Positions 18,427 to 28,946 are shown, numbered from the stretch's first letter. The stretch: 64,000 nucleotides of DNA from Yersinia entomophaga (GCF_001656035.1 NZ_CP010029.1:1268885-1332884), one strand, 5' to 3'. Made by a program: numbers and translations. Notes: generated by a model from the letters alone, not told the origin.

Positions 18427-19241
18427 TGACCGAAACCTTGCTTGAAGTGCGCAATCTGAGCAAAACCTTCCGCTATCGCACCGGCCTGTTTCGTCGTCAA
18501 CACGTTGAAGCGGTGAAATCCGTCAGTTTTACCCTGCGGGAAGGCCAGACGCTGGCGGTCATCGGTGAGAACGGCTCCGGTAAATCTACGCTGGCGAAAA
18601 TGCTGTCCGGTATGATTGAACCAACCGAAGGCGAGCTGCTCATCGACGATCATCGATTAAGCTACGGTGATTACGCTTATCGTAGCCAACGAATTCGCAT
18701 GATTTTTCAGGATCCCAGTACCTCGCTGAATCCCCGTCAGCGGATCGGCCAGTTGCTGGATGCACCGCTGAAACTGAATACCGATCTGGACGCCAACGCC
18801 CGTGAACAGCGTATTTATCAAACGTTGCGGCAGGTCGGTTTGTTGCCAGATCACGCTAACTATTACCCGCATATGTTGGCCTCCGGGCAGAAACAGCGTA
18901 TCGCTCTGGCTCGTGCCCTGATTTTACAGCCGAAAGTGATAGTGGCGGACGAAGCCTTGGCGTCGCTGGATATGTCCATGCGCTCACAAATTATCAACCT
19001 GATGCTGGAATTGCAGGACAAACATGGCATAGCGTATATCTACGTGACGCAGCATTTGGGCATGATGAAGCACATCAGCGATCAGGTGATTGTGATGCAT
19101 GAAGGCGAAATCGTTGAACGTGGCAGCACCGCCGAAGTGCTAGCCGCCCCGCTACACGATTTGACCAAGCGCCTGATTGCCAGCCACTTTGGCGAGGCGC
19201 TCACCGCCGATGCCTGGCGACGTGACGGCGGGCGCTTTTAG
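18423..19241 (+). CDS. sapF: ABC ATPase SapF
   Basis: Second ATP-binding subunit. Walker A GENGSGKS (about residues 48-55), signature LASGQKQR, Walker [17 protein letters not shown] at 18423 is followed directly by ATG at 18426, either of which could start it; both overlap the sapD stop, with GGAGGA just upstream. 271-272 residues against 268 in E. coli. Confidence 0.95.
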   Translation: MMTETLLEVRNLSKTFRYRTGLFRRQHVEAVKSVSFTLREGQTLAVIGENGSGKSTLAKMLSGMIEPTEGELLIDDHRLSYGDYAYRSQRIRMIFQDPSTSLNPRQRIGQLLDAPLKLNTDLDANAREQRIYQTLRQVGLLPDHANYYPHMLASGQKQRIALARALILQPKVIVADEALASLDMSMRSQIINLMLELQDKHGIAYIYVTQHLGMMKHISDQVIVMHEGEIVERGSTAEVLAAPLHDLTKRLIASHFGEALTADAWRRDGGRF

Positions 19242-19412
19242 GCGTCCCCACTGCTCGGAGCAGTGGAAAAGCACCATATTCAGTCCGGGCGTGATAGAAT
19301 CGCTCGGTTTATTAACGCAAAACGCGCTGGTTAAGTCGATGTTTCAACAAATTGTTTTAATATTCGTCACCACTCGCGTCAGCACGCAACAATGACCACA
19401 AGGATTACTGCT

Positions 19413-20201
19413 ATGGGTTTTCTAACCGGCAAACGCATTCTGATTACTGGCGTCGCCAGCAAACTGTCTATTGCCTACGGTATTGCACAAGCAATGCACC
19501 GCGAAGGCGCTGAACTGGCTTTCACCTATCAGAACGAGAAACTTAAATCCCGCGTTGAAGGCTTTGCGGCAGAGCTGGGTTCTACCCTGATCCTGCCTTG
19601 TGATGTAGCTGAAGATGCCAGCATCGACGCCATGTTTGCTGAACTGGGAAAAGCCTGGCCTAAGTTTGATGGTTTCGTTCACTCTATCGGTTTTGCTCCG
19701 GCAGACCAGTTAGATGGCGACTATGTTAACGCCGTGACCCGTGAAGGTTTCGGTATTGCTCATGACATCAGCTCTTACAGCTTCGTGGCGATGGCCAAGG
19801 CTTGCCGTTCTATGCTGAACCCGAATTCCGCGCTGTTGACCCTGTCTTATCTGGGCGCTGAGCGTGCGATCCCTAACTACAACGTTATGGGTCTGGCGAA
19901 AGCCTCTCTGGAAGCGAACGTGCGCTACATGGCTAACGCTATGGGTCCTGAAGGCGTTCGCGTTAACGGTATCTCTGCTGGCCCAATCCGTACTCTGGCG
20001 GCATCTGGTATCAAAGATTTCCGTAAAATGCTGGCTCACTGCGAAGCCGTAACCCCCATCCGTCGCACCGTAACCACCGAAGACGTGGGTAACTCCGCCG
20101 CTTTCCTGTGTTCCGATCTGGCGGCTGGCGTTTCCGGTGAAATCCTGCACGTTGACGGCGGTTTCAGCATCGCTGCGATGAACGAACTGGAATTGAAATA
20201 A
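19413..20201 (+). CDS. fabI: Enoyl-ACP reductase FabI
   Basis: NADH-dependent enoyl-acyl-carrier-protein reductase, final step of each fatty-acid elongation cycle, target of triclosan. ATG 19413 gives 262 residues, identical in length to E. coli, with AGGA upstream. The catalytic YNVMGLAK (Tyr156, Lys163) is intact, as is the substrate-loop [10 protein letters not shown]. Separated from sapF by about 170 bp and ended by a strong terminator, so it is its own unit. Confidence 0.98.
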   Translation: MGFLTGKRILITGVASKLSIAYGIAQAMHREGAELAFTYQNEKLKSRVEGFAAELGSTLILPCDVAEDASIDAMFAELGKAWPKFDGFVHSIGFAPADQLDGDYVNAVTREGFGIAHDISSYSFVAMAKACRSMLNPNSALLTLSYLGAERAIPNYNVMGLAKASLEANVRYMANAMGPEGVRVNGISAGPIRTLAASGIKDFRKMLAHCEAVTPIRRTVTTEDVGNSAAFLCSDLAAGVSGEILHVDGGFSIAAMNELELK

Positions 20202-20234
20202 CCCGCAGCGGATTTATTCGCTCAAGGTTATCCG

Positions 20235-20266
20235 AATCCGCTGCCTCATCGCAGCGGATTTTTTTT
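20235..20266 (+). terminator. fabI terminator
   Basis: Stem AATCCGCTGC / GCAGCGGATT (20235-20244 and 20251-20260) with 6-nt loop and a T tract to 20266. A second copy of GCAGCGGATT lies at 20205-20214 and could pair with the same left arm. Beyond this hairpin, 20267-20600 holds no feature I could assign. Confidence 0.9.
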
Positions 20267-20613
20267 GGCTTCGATGAGTTCTTTGCTCAGATTAATTCCA
20301 TCAATTAATCGTTTTTTGGCAAAGTTATGGCCATTTTTGTTATATCAATCCATATGTTATTACTTTTGGTTATGGAATATGGTTTAACATTATTTTATCT
20401 CACTAATCCGATCGGCAATGATATCCACTGCGTTTACCTCATCGAACCACAGGATATCTTACCGATGTCGATGCCAACTCCGGTCTTCTGCTATTTATCC
20501 GGCAACGGCTTAGCTGGCAACGTTCATTTGTTGTTCTTCTGTGTTTGCTCAATTGATTCGGCTACAGCCCCTGCTGTTGCTGCCGTTTTTATCAGTAAAA
20601 CAAGGAGATCTTC

Positions 20614-21858
20614 ATGGTGCAGTTTCGACGTCAGGATAATGCCCACTGGTATCACGAGACTCAACGTAGCGTAACAGACGACGCATTACGGGAGGGCGTT
20701 TGTACCAGCGGCCATTACGGACACGATGATTTCTCGGCCTTAAGCAATAGTGAGAATCTGGCTAATGCTTTTTCTGATAAAAGCCCTTTCTTATTGGGAT
20801 TAGAAGCGCAGGTCAATCCGGACTTACAGGATTTGTTACAGCAGCGCGACGAAACGCTACGAGCCTCGCACCGCATGTATCAAACGCTGTTCCCACCCCA
20901 GGTTTCCCTCTCTACCGAGCTGACTCTGTCTCTCTACGATCGTTTAAGCAGCGCCTTAATCGTGGCTCAGGTCACCGGTGTTCAACGTTTGTGTAATCAC
21001 TATGCCGAACGTCTGATGCCGTTATCCAGCGATGACGCATCGCGAGAAAGCAATATTCGCCTCACGCTACTCACCCAGTACGCCCGGCAGTTAGCCAGTC
21101 AGCCGACGCTGATAAACCGCCGCGCATTGCAGCAGCTCAGCGATTCTGGGCTAACATCACTGGATATTATTCTCTTCTCGCAAATTATTGGCTTCGTCGG
21201 CTATCAGGCGCGAGCCGTCGCGGCAGTTTCTGCGTTAGCGGGTTATCCCACGGTGCTGTTGCCCGGTTTTCCTCGAATGGAAGATGCGGAAAGCGCGAAT
21301 TTTAGTGATGAAGTGACGGGCTGGCAGGCCTGGCTGCCGGATCTGTCTTTAGAAACGGAATCGCAGGAACAGGAACAAAACCTGACCTTAACCGATGTGT
21401 TAAACCAGCATCCTCATAGCCAGCAGGTTTACGCTGATATTCTTTTGCGCATACGGGTTCCCGACCATCACCCGCAGCCGGCGTTACTGGAATTGGCGGC
21501 TCTGGTCAGTGCGCGAATCAACGGCAGCGCCTGTTGCCTGGTTCACCATCGTCAGCGCTACTTGCAATTAAAACCAGACATTACTCTCATCAATAAATTA
21601 CAGTCAGGCATTAGCCAGAATTTGAGCCAAAGTTCGACGGAATCAGTGGAAAGCTCGGTGATTCATCTAGCGGCGGAACTCACCCGCGCGCCGGAAAGGT
21701 TTGGTCCGCCGATACTGGCTCCGTTGCAAGAGCGCGGTTTTTCACCGCTGCAACTGATGGACACCTTATTCAGCGTAGCGCTAGCAGGCTGGACCAATCG
21801 ATTAGTACAAACATTGGGGTCGCCTCGCGGCGCATTGCAGCAGGCCTGGACCGATTAA
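20614..21858 (+). CDS. CMD/AhpD-like two-domain protein
   Basis: 414-residue protein that looks like a double carboxymuconolactone-decarboxylase/AhpD-like (peroxidase-related) protein; substrate unknown. The first helical domain (about residues 75-215) ends with GLTSLDIILFSQIIGFVGYQARAVA-like sequence, typical of CMD proteins. The second (about 285-400) has LAALVSARINGSACCLVHHRQRYL, where CCxxHH takes the place of the usual CxxC-xxxH redox motif. AAGGAG at 20602-20607 sets the ATG. It converges on the LysR gene with a 4-nt overlap, suggesting that regulator may control it. The redox-centre difference makes peroxidase activity uncertain. Confidence 0.7.
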   Translation: MVQFRRQDNAHWYHETQRSVTDDALREGVCTSGHYGHDDFSALSNSENLANAFSDKSPFLLGLEAQVNPDLQDLLQQRDETLRASHRMYQTLFPPQVSLSTELTLSLYDRLSSALIVAQVTGVQRLCNHYAERLMPLSSDDASRESNIRLTLLTQYARQLASQPTLINRRALQQLSDSGLTSLDIILFSQIIGFVGYQARAVAAVSALAGYPTVLLPGFPRMEDAESANFSDEVTGWQAWLPDLSLETESQEQEQNLTLTDVLNQHPHSQQVYADILLRIRVPDHHPQPALLELAALVSARINGSACCLVHHRQRYLQLKPDITLINKLQSGISQNLSQSSTESVESSVIHLAAELTRAPERFGPPILAPLQERGFSPLQLMDTLFSVALAGWTNRLVQTLGSPRGALQQAWTD

Positions 21859-22754
21859 ACCGGTGCCAACCACTCTCTGGCGGCGTCAAAGAAATGCTGA
21901 GCCAACGGCGTCACGCGCCCCGGCTCGGCAACCACCACGGCCGCACGGCGACTCATACTGACAATATTCACCGGCCGTCGCATCAGCGCCGGTGACATAT
22001 CCTCCAACAAGCTTCCACGTGGAAACAATCCGCAGCCTAAACCGACGAAGATCCCCTGTAATAACTGAAATATTGAGGTAGTTTCCAAGCGCGCATGCAG
22101 AGAGAAACCCGCGTCGCGAAAGCTGTTATCCAGATAACGACGGAAATAACGCGTCGGCTCCGCTAGACACAGTGGTAATTCCGCGACCTGAGCCAGTGAC
22201 AATGGAGTTTCATCCACCAAATCAGGGAAGTGCTGAGGGTGAAAAATCAAATCTACACCGCTGTCTTCCAAAGGCTGAGACTGAAAATGCAGCTCATTCA
22301 GCGTGGAAAGCTCGAAAAAACCTATTCCCACATCCACTGAGTGACCGGTTAACGCCTCCAATAGCTGATCGGCACTCAGTACCGAAACCCGATAATCCAA
22401 CTGCGGATAGCGCTCGCTGACCCTTTTAAGCAAATCTGACAGGGAAATGCTGCACTGCGGCACCACGCCAATCCGCAGAGTCCCGTTCAAACCGTGTTTG
22501 AGAGACTCAACTTCCAGCTTCAACCCTTGATAAACCGAAACAATCTCCCGCGCCCAGGCCAGCACGCGTTCCCCTTCTGGAGTAAAACCTTCGAAATTAT
22601 TGCCCCGATTGATCAGCGAAACACCCAGTTCTCGTTCCAGATTTTTCAGGCGCATCGACAAAGTCGGCTGACTGACAAAACTGGCCTCGGCTGCCCGCCC
22701 AAAATGACGAGCCTGTTCCAGATTGCACAAATAGATCAGTTGTTTGATATCCAT
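21855..22754 (-). CDS. LysR-family regulator
   Basis: LysR-type transcription factor, about 299 residues. N-terminal winged helix-turn-helix (HFGRAAEASFVSQPTLSMRLKNLERELG) and a type 2 periplasmic-binding-like effector domain (from about residue 90, TLRIGVVPQCSIS). Start at ATG 22754 is chosen by LysR N-terminal pattern (MDIKQLIYL); an ATG four codons upstream has no better ribosome site. Target unknown: it overlaps the CMD-like gene tail to tail and is divergent from dtpA across about 750 bp. Confidence 0.85.
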   Translation of the reverse strand: MDIKQLIYLCNLEQARHFGRAAEASFVSQPTLSMRLKNLERELGVSLINRGNNFEGFTPEGERVLAWAREIVSVYQGLKLEVESLKHGLNGTLRIGVVPQCSISLSDLLKRVSERYPQLDYRVSVLSADQLLEALTGHSVDVGIGFFELSTLNELHFQSQPLEDSGVDLIFHPQHFPDLVDETPLSLAQVAELPLCLAEPTRYFRRYLDNSFRDAGFSLHARLETTSIFQLLQGIFVGLGCGLFPRGSLLEDMSPALMRRPVNIVSMSRRAAVVVAEPGRVTPLAQHFFDAAREWLAPV

Positions 22755-22766
22755 TACTGCGCTCAA

Positions 22767-23502
22767 TATCGCGTTATTTATTCCAGTATATCATTTTGCT
22801 CCCCTATCTCAGCGGCCTGAGGCGGTTTTGCAGCAAAGCCTGTCTGAACTGCGCTATCCGCGCTCAGCGACTCTTTCTACACTTGCTCAATCCAATCAAG
22901 CAGCTCTCACCCAACATTAAAAACCATTTGGCAGACAAATAAGACTTTCTGCAATTTTTAGCCGATTTGTGAAGTTCATGGCGATTAACCCGGTCAAAAA
23001 GATGGGTTTCAGGCTGAGAGTCAGGAACAGAGAGTTTGCAAGACAAAATTTTACTTAAATTTGATAACTGGATCACATTTCGTTATCAGGTTAACCGCAT
23101 TCTGTTGCATAACAATTCACTCAATTTTGGATAATTATGGAAAATCCTGTATATGCACAACATTTAGCGGGTCATTTAACCATGTACAATGTGATGAGCT
23201 ATTGATGAGCCAAATAGCAGAATATATCACTAAATAAAATCCGCTCAGCTTTTAATCAAAATAAAAAATCGGTAAACCGCGAAAACATAAACGTTAATAC
23301 TGCATAACATTTGTAACATGGGTTTATTCCCCTGCCTCGCTTATATGTAACAGAGTATTACAAAGCGCTTGTCTCATTGACAAAGATAGTGAACATTAAC
23401 CGCCGCCATTCATCTTATAACAACGCAAAAGGATGCCGTTCCGCGCATCACATTTGCAAATTCCTGTCATTTTATGGCCGGTAGTAAAAATTAGAGGTCC
23501 CT
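22767..23502. other. Long lysR-dtpA intergenic region
   Basis: No convincing gene. Two copies of TGTAACA (23312-23318, 23346-23352) and the palindrome TGTAA-N7-TTACA (23346-23362) lie upstream of dtpA; dtpA (tppB) is OmpR-activated in E. coli, and these may be part of its control region. The assignment is tentative. Confidence 0.4.
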
Positions 23503-25017
23503 GTGACAACTGCAAACAACAACAGCAACGAACCTGAAAGCATCAGTATGAATGCTTTCAAACAGCCGAAAGCTTTTTACCTAATATTCTCCATCGAACT
23601 TTGGGAACGTTTCGGTTACTACGGCCTACAAGGGATCATGGCCGTCTATCTGGTGAAAATGCTCGGGATGAGCGAAGCCGATTCTATCACCCTGTTCTCA
23701 TCATTCAGCGCACTGGTCTATGGCTTCGTCGCCATCGGCGGTTGGCTGGGTGATAAAGTGCTCGGCGCAAAACGCGTTATCGTGTTAGGCGCGCTGACGC
23801 TGGCCGTGGGTTACACCATGGTGGCCTATTCTGGACACGATATTACTTGGGTGTATATCGGCATGGCGACCATCGCCGTAGGTAATGGTTTGTTTAAAGC
23901 CAACCCGTCCTCCCTGCTTTCAACCTGCTATAACAAAGACGACCCGCGTTTGGACGGTGCATTCACCATGTACTATATGTCCGTCAACATCGGTTCGTTC
24001 TTCTCCATGTTGGCCACTCCGTGGTTAGCAGCAAAATACGGTTGGAGCGTGGCATTCTCTCTGAGCGTGGTCGGTATGTTGATCACCTTGGTGAACTTCT
24101 GGTTCTGCCGTAAGTGGGTGAAAAACCAAGGTTCTAAACCAGATTTCGCGCCACTGCATTTCAGAAAACTGCTTATGGTGCTGATTGGTGTGGTTGCGCT
24201 AGTGACGCTGTCTACCTGGTTGCTGCACAACCAAATCGTGGCTCGCTGGGCGCTGGCGCTGGTTTCCCTAGGTATCATTATTATCTTCGCCAAAGAAACC
24301 TTCTCTCTGCACGGTACTGCTCGTCGTAAGATGATCGTTGCTTTCCTGCTGATGCTGGAAGCCGTGGTGTTCTTCGTGCTGTACAGCCAGATGCCAACTT
24401 CCCTGAACTTCTTCGCGATTCATAACGTTGAGCATTCCATTTTTGGCCTGGCGTTTGAACCTGAACAGTATCAGGCTCTGAACCCGTTCTGGATTATGGT
24501 TGCCAGCCCGATTTTGGCGGCGATCTATAACAAAATGGGCGACAAGTTACCGATGCCGCACAAATTCGCCTTTGGTATGATGCTGTGCTCCGCAGCCTTC
24601 CTGGTTCTGCCTTGGGGCGCCAGTTTTGCCAACGAACACGGCATTGTGTCAGTTAACTGGTTGATTCTGAGCTACGCCCTGCAAAGTATCGGTGAGCTGA
24701 TGATTTCAGGTCTGGGCCTGGCGATGGTTGCACAATTGGTTCCGCAACGTCTGATGGGCTTCATCATGGGTTCATGGTTCCTGACCACCGCCGCTGCCGC
24801 ACTGATCGCCGGTAAAGTTGCCGCGCTGACAGCGGTGCCAAGCGATGTGCCTGATGCCCATGCTTCCCTGGCTATCTACAGCCATGTATTTATGCAAATC
24901 GGTATCGTCACCGCCATTATCGCTATTCTGATGATGCTGACCGCGCCAAAACTGTATCGCATGACATTAGATCTGCAAAAGAAAGATAAAGACGCGACTC
25001 CGGTCACTGCTGCATAA
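23503..25017 (+). CDS. dtpA: Di-/tripeptide permease DtpA
   Basis: Proton-dependent oligopeptide transporter (POT/PTR2 family, formerly TppB) of the inner membrane, 504 residues with about 14 helices. The ExxER signature [12 protein letters not shown] and [12 protein letters not shown] are intact and identity to E. coli DtpA is high throughout. Translation starts at GTG 23503, preceded by AGAGGT; the next ATG is 15 codons in. Followed by a strong terminator at 25041-25067, so monocistronic. Confidence 0.96.
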   Translation: MTTANNNSNEPESISMNAFKQPKAFYLIFSIELWERFGYYGLQGIMAVYLVKMLGMSEADSITLFSSFSALVYGFVAIGGWLGDKVLGAKRVIVLGALTLAVGYTMVAYSGHDITWVYIGMATIAVGNGLFKANPSSLLSTCYNKDDPRLDGAFTMYYMSVNIGSFFSMLATPWLAAKYGWSVAFSLSVVGMLITLVNFWFCRKWVKNQGSKPDFAPLHFRKLLMVLIGVVALVTLSTWLLHNQIVARWALALVSLGIIIIFAKETFSLHGTARRKMIVAFLLMLEAVVFFVLYSQMPTSLNFFAIHNVEHSIFGLAFEPEQYQALNPFWIMVASPILAAIYNKMGDKLPMPHKFAFGMMLCSAAFLVLPWGASFANEHGIVSVNWLILSYALQSIGELMISGLGLAMVAQLVPQRLMGFIMGSWFLTTAAAALIAGKVAALTAVPSDVPDAHASLAIYSHVFMQIGIVTAIIAILMMLTAPKLYRMTLDLQKKDKDATPVTAA

Positions 25018-25040
25018 GCAACCCATTAGTTTCGTTAGTC

Positions 25041-25067
25041 AAAACGCCTCGTTATGAGGCGTTTTTT
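25041..25067 (+). terminator. dtpA terminator
   Basis: Stem AAAACGCCTC / GAGGCGTTTT with loop GTTAT, followed by further T residues. Confidence 0.93.
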
Positions 25068-25240
25068 GTTTTGATGCAAACCCTGTGGATCACACATCAA
25101 AGTCGATACTCGCAAGGTGACAATCAGCTAACGGCGAACACTGCAGATACAGGATGGGCAGTACCGCTAGCATTTAATTTCGTATTAACTTCCGCGATTG
25201 TGCAACGTAATCCTCATATTCAACCCTACCGGCGAAATCT

Positions 25241-25546
25241 CTACGATAACAGGACGAAACGATCCAGCCGCCGACGTAATTGCGCGTTTTCTTTCTTGAG
25301 TTGCTCAACTTGCTTCAGTAGCGTCAAGGTCATCGCCACGCCGTGCCAATCCAGATCCAACTCATTTTGCAATCGACGGGCGCGCTGGAGATACATTAAC
25401 GCTTCCGCGTCAAATACCCAGAGAGAATCACCGGGATCTAGCGGAACAATCACTCCCAGCTCAACCACTTCTACCAATTCGTCCTGCAAAATGCCCGTTG
25501 TCTGGCATAATTCAGTCAGCGTATAAGTAATCTGTACTTCGGCCAT
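25241..25546 (-). CDS. cbpM: CbpA modulator CbpM
   Basis: 101-residue MerR-like winged-helix protein that binds the CbpA J-domain and blocks its co-chaperone and DNA-binding activity. Length equals E. coli CbpM. The N-terminal helix-turn-helix (YTLTELCQTTGILQDELVELGVIV-like) and C-terminal coiled coil (LLKQVEQLKKENAQLRRRL) are present. It lies 6 bp after cbpA in the same operon. Confidence 0.95.
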   Translation of the reverse strand: MAEVQITYTLTELCQTTGILQDELVEVVELGVIVPLDPGDSLWVFDAEALMYLQRARRLQNELDLDWHGVAMTLTLLKQVEQLKKENAQLRRRLDRFVLLS

Positions 25547-25552
25547 AATCTG

Positions 25553-26491
25553 TTACTCCCATCCAGTCCGAGGATTAAATGCAGCCTGTTCAGACAGTTG
25601 TTGCCACAGTGCCCGTGCCTTCTCGTCCGGTTTTGGCGGCATAACCACCTTGAGAACCGCATACAAATCGCCAGTGCCTTTTTTGCTCGCCAACCCCTTA
25701 CCTTTCACTCGTAACCGCTGACCGCTCTGACTGCCGGAGGGAATAGTCAGATTGATTTTCCCTGTAAGAGTGGGAACTTCAACGCTGGCTCCCAGCGCCG
25801 CTTCCCAAGGTGCGAGCGGCAACACGATTTGTAAATTCTGCCCGTCAATATCAAACAATGGATGCGGAGCGATACGAATGACCAGATAGAGGTCACCATT
25901 GGCGCCGCCACCGAATCCCGGAACGCCTTGCCCTTTCAAACGAATACGCTCGCCATCCCCAACGCCGGCAGGAATTTTCACCTTCAGCGTTTTGGTTGAG
26001 TCGGTTCTGCCAAGGGCATCATAAGTTGGGATTTGAATTGCGCGCGTCTGCTCGGAAAGCGTTTCTTCCAAGAAGATTGGCAACTCCATCTCAATGTCCT
26101 GCCCGCGCATACTCTGAGAAGATTGATGGGAGGAATAATGAGCAGAGGCGCCGCGATTGCCGAAGAAAGAGTCGAAGAAGTCGGAAAAATCATGGGTATC
26201 ACCGCCACCTGCACGACCCTGCCACTGTTGCCCGCCGCCATGATAACCTGCCTGCTGGCCAAAATGAGGATCGTTGCGATGTAACCTCAGTTCGTCATAT
26301 TCAGCTCGCCGTTCAGCGTCTTTTAACACTTCGTAAGCCTCGGCGATTTCCTTAAACTGACTTTCCGCATCTGGCTCGGTGCTGACATCTGGGTGATATT
26401 TCCGCGCTAACCTGCGATAAGCCGTTTTGATCTCTTTCTGCGAGGCCGTTGGCTCAACGCCCATAATCACATAGTAATCTTTGAATTCCAT
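25553..26491 (-). CDS. cbpA: Curved-DNA-binding co-chaperone CbpA
   Basis: DnaJ paralogue stimulating DnaK and binding curved DNA in stationary phase. 312 residues (306 in E. coli). J-domain with HPD at residues 33-35, a Gly/Gln/Ser-rich linker (about 80-125) with aromatic residues, then two C-terminal substrate-binding domains (from about 135); it lacks the zinc-finger of DnaJ, as the family does. Confidence 0.96.
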   Translation of the reverse strand: MEFKDYYVIMGVEPTASQKEIKTAYRRLARKYHPDVSTEPDAESQFKEIAEAYEVLKDAERRAEYDELRLHRNDPHFGQQAGYHGGGQQWQGRAGGGDTHDFSDFFDSFFGNRGASAHYSSHQSSQSMRGQDIEMELPIFLEETLSEQTRAIQIPTYDALGRTDSTKTLKVKIPAGVGDGERIRLKGQGVPGFGGGANGDLYLVIRIAPHPLFDIDGQNLQIVLPLAPWEAALGASVEVPTLTGKINLTIPSGSQSGQRLRVKGKGLASKKGTGDLYAVLKVVMPPKPDEKARALWQQLSEQAAFNPRTGWE

Positions 26492-26859
26492 ACGGCAATA
26501 TCCTTAAGTTTAATGTGCCATAGATATAAGATATCCCCATCTAACTTTTATAAAACAAATTTATGCATATTTCTATCCGTACTCCCACGCGCCAATCCAC
26601 CTGTAAACTATAGCGCTGACCTGGGTTTACGGACTCCCCTCAAGACATTTGGCGGGAACAGCCCTTGTTCATCCGTATCAAGCGCTCAACAGATGCCTGT
26701 TAATGCATAAAAAGAACGTCACTGACATGGAAAACCACCGAGTAAGGTGACAATCTGCCAGGTCAATTGCCCTTTCAACCTTATGTTATTAAATGAATTA
26801 CGTGGTAAAGTGAGCGCCAAAATAAGCGATGCAATCACAATTTAAGCAACGGATAAGTC
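26492..26859. other. cbpA upstream region, no further gene seen
   Basis: Holds the divergent promoters of cbpA and the following membrane-protein gene. Stop codons occur in all frames at short intervals apart from a 65-codon stretch at 26513-26710 with no homology or ribosome site. No clear operator or hairpin. Confidence 0.4.
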
Positions 26860-27309
26860 ATGAATTTAAGAAACCGGACATTTCTTTTTTGGGGAGTGAT
26901 GGATCTCTACGCGGTGTTATATATCGGTTTACAGTATTTCCTACAGGAAAGAATTCCTTTGGTAGCTGAAGTGCAGTACCTGCTGGATACCGGTTTTGAT
27001 AAGTATCCGCTGATTTACACAATGATTACCCTATCGATCATTTTTAAAATATCGCTGGTAATGACCACAGTTCTGTTTCTGACTCGCAGCCAATATGCCA
27101 TTAAAGCGGCATTTATTCAGGAGCCTTTACGCCTACTGTTAGTTATTCCCTCTCTCTCGATGATTACGCCGGTTCTGAAAGAATTCAACATTAAAATTCT
27201 TACCGTGAGCCTAACGCTATTGCTGATATCTGAAGTATTCAAAATCGTTTCTTTATATAGAGTGCAAATAAAGACCGAGCCCAATAAAACCACTCCCTTC
27301 ATCGTCTGA
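26860..27309 (+). CDS. Small integral membrane protein, unknown
   Basis: 149-residue hydrophobic protein I do not recognise. Four transmembrane segments are likely: residues about 7-27, 52-74, 88-107 and 110-131, with a short basic C-terminal tail. GGATAA 9 nt before the ATG could serve as ribosome site. It is isolated between cbpA and a VOC gene. Codon use is AT-richer than the neighbouring housekeeping genes. No motif pointing to a function. Confidence 0.7.
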   Translation: MNLRNRTFLFWGVMDLYAVLYIGLQYFLQERIPLVAEVQYLLDTGFDKYPLIYTMITLSIIFKISLVMTTVLFLTRSQYAIKAAFIQEPLRLLLVIPSLSMITPVLKEFNIKILTVSLTLLLISEVFKIVSLYRVQIKTEPNKTTPFIV

Positions 27310-27537
27310 TTCGGGGGAAAACAGCATTTTCGCGCTATTGGCAAAACGAGTCGCTCAGTGGGAGCCAGGCCAATGCCCTGTTATGCCGCAGTCTGAGTCA
27401 TTTCACCACGAGTACCGCCGCCAGGTTATCTCGCTATTTCGCTAATCACTTAGAATCAACCCAACCCATTGATTACATGCCCGTTTGGCGGGCATGCGGA
27501 TGACCGTAATTGACTGACTCATAGAAGATAGCTTTAC

Positions 27538-27894
27538 TTACTCCGCCGACCATACCGCTAACTGGTAGCCATCCGGATCGAGAAATTGAAAGCGACGACC
27601 ACCGGGGAAGGAAAATATCGGTTTAACCATCACGCCGCCAGCTTCAACGACTCGCCGTTCGGTTTCTTCCAGATTATCAGCATACAAAATGACCAACGGC
27701 CCACCGGCTGCTGTCACGACCCCATCTGTGGTGAAACCGCCAGTCAGGCGACCATCGGTGAATTCGCAATAGGTTGGGCCATAATCGGTAAAGCGCCAGC
27801 CAAACAGGTTACCGTAGAAATTTTTTGAGCGAGTGATATCTCCCACTATAAATTCAATATTATCAATTTGACCCTTCTTGCCTGATACAGCCAT
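27538..27894 (-). CDS. VOC-family (glyoxalase-like) protein
   Basis: 118-residue vicinal-oxygen-chelate superfamily protein, one babbab module pair. Start at ATG 27894 is supported by GGAGG; a longer frame upstream has none. Seen: IEFIVGDITRSKNFYGNLFGW at the start (split by length), GGFTTDG in the middle and FQFLDPDGYQLAVW at the end. Metal ligands typical of glyoxalase I are not all obvious; the substrate is unknown. Monocistronic. Confidence 0.85.
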   Translation of the reverse strand: MAVSGKKGQIDNIEFIVGDITRSKNFYGNLFGWRFTDYGPTYCEFTDGRLTGGFTTDGVVTAAGGPLVILYADNLEETERRVVEAGGVMVKPIFSFPGGRRFQFLDPDGYQLAVWSAE

Positions 27895-28256
27895 AACACC
27901 TCCGGAGAAAAATGCACACCGCGTATTTTGCAAATAGACGCCCGCTGAGCCAGCCTGTTTGGCTGGAAAACCATACCATTAATCCTATACGTGAAATCCG
28001 TAATATTCTCAGAACTGTCGCCCATATCGCTTATCGCCGCCAGAACCCAAAGCGTGATAAGGAATAAGTAAAATTCACCCTATCGCACCGAAGCAGAAAT
28101 AATCCTGTATAAGAAATAAACTATACTGTGATCACGGCTGCAAAATATGTCGGTAGTTTCAGACATAACATAATTTTCAGCCTTGGCAGAAGAAGTATGG
28201 CATAGAGGTTAAATCAGCCCGTGAGAGAGAGTCGGTAACGGGCAAGGAGGTATCTC
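27895..28256. other. VOC gene to yohC intergenic region
   Basis: Contains the upstream regions of both flanking genes. A strong ribosome site AAGGAGG sits at 28241-28247 before yohC. I see a short hairpin CAGCC/GGCTG at 27952-27966 but no assignable operator. Confidence 0.35.
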
Positions 28257-28847
28257 ATGGTCAATCATGTTTGGGGACTTCTGGTGCATCCCAGTCAGGA
28301 AATGAAACAAATCAAAAGTGAATCGGAAAGTATTCCCCACTTTTATACTCACCACGTCCTGTTGATGGCTGCAATTCCCGTGATCTGCGCATTTATTGGC
28401 ACCACCAGAGTGGGATGGAATTTTGGTGAGGGTCAGGTGATTAAAGTCTCCTCGCTTACCGCTTTCTACGCCGCCGTAATTTTCTATGTGATGATTCTTG
28501 CCGCCGTGGCTTTAATGGGGCGAGTGATTTACTGGATGGCACGCCGCTATGAAAGTCGCCCAAGCTGGCAAAGCTGCACCTTGTTCGCCGGTTATGCCGC
28601 CACACCGATGTTTCTGAGTGGGATTGTGGCGGTTTACCCTTTGCTCTGGCTGTGCTTGTTCGCCGGGATTGTCGGGCTGTGTTACGCCGGTTATTTGATG
28701 TACCTCGGCATTCCAACCTTCCTGAATATCGACCGTAGCGAAGGTTTTATCTTCTCCAGTTCAACGCTGGCCATCGGTGTGCTGGTTCTGGAGCTATTAC
28801 TCGGTTTCACCGTTCTGTTATGGGGTTATGGCGTCAGGCTAATCTGA
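28257..28847 (+). CDS. yohC: Inner membrane protein YohC (Yip1 family)
   Basis: 196-residue integral membrane protein of the YIP1 family, five or so transmembrane helices, function unknown. Nearly colinear with E. coli YohC: HVWGLLVHPSQEM at the N-terminus, THHVLLMAAIPVICAFIGTT, TPMFLSGIVAVYPLLWL, and SSSTLAIGVLVLELLL near the C-terminus. AAGGAGG precedes the ATG. A hairpin at 28863-28899 follows. In E. coli the gene is elsewhere on the chromosome, so this position differs. Confidence 0.93.
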   Translation: MVNHVWGLLVHPSQEMKQIKSESESIPHFYTHHVLLMAAIPVICAFIGTTRVGWNFGEGQVIKVSSLTAFYAAVIFYVMILAAVALMGRVIYWMARRYESRPSWQSCTLFAGYAATPMFLSGIVAVYPLLWLCLFAGIVGLCYAGYLMYLGIPTFLNIDRSEGFIFSSSTLAIGVLVLELLLGFTVLLWGYGVRLI

Positions 28848-28862
28848 GCAATTCTTATACCA

Positions 28863-28899
28863 ACACCCTGCACCGTAGATCTCCTACGGCGTAGGGTGT
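28863..28899. terminator. Hairpin after yohC
   Basis: ACACCCT-GCA-CCGTAG pairs with CTACGG-CGT-AGGGTGT across a 5-nt loop, with a 3x3 internal loop in the stem. The following T tract is weak, so it is a possible terminator or mRNA-end stabiliser. Confidence 0.6.
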
Positions 28900-28946
28900 A
28901 TCTCTATTTCATCTTCCATGTTACTGATAATAGAGAGATTAACCTT

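Noticed and set aside
20327..20674. 115-codon plus-strand frame after fabI
   Set aside because: No ribosome site, overlaps the start of the CMD-like gene, and no recognisable domain; hydrophobic start appears to be chance.
22864..23076. 70-codon minus-strand frame in the lysR-dtpA spacer
   Set aside because: Low similarity to anything, no ribosome site, basic composition typical of noncoding AT-rich sequence.
25071..25526. 151-codon plus-strand frame over cbpM
   Set aside because: Antisense to the well-conserved cbpM; starts in the dtpA terminator.
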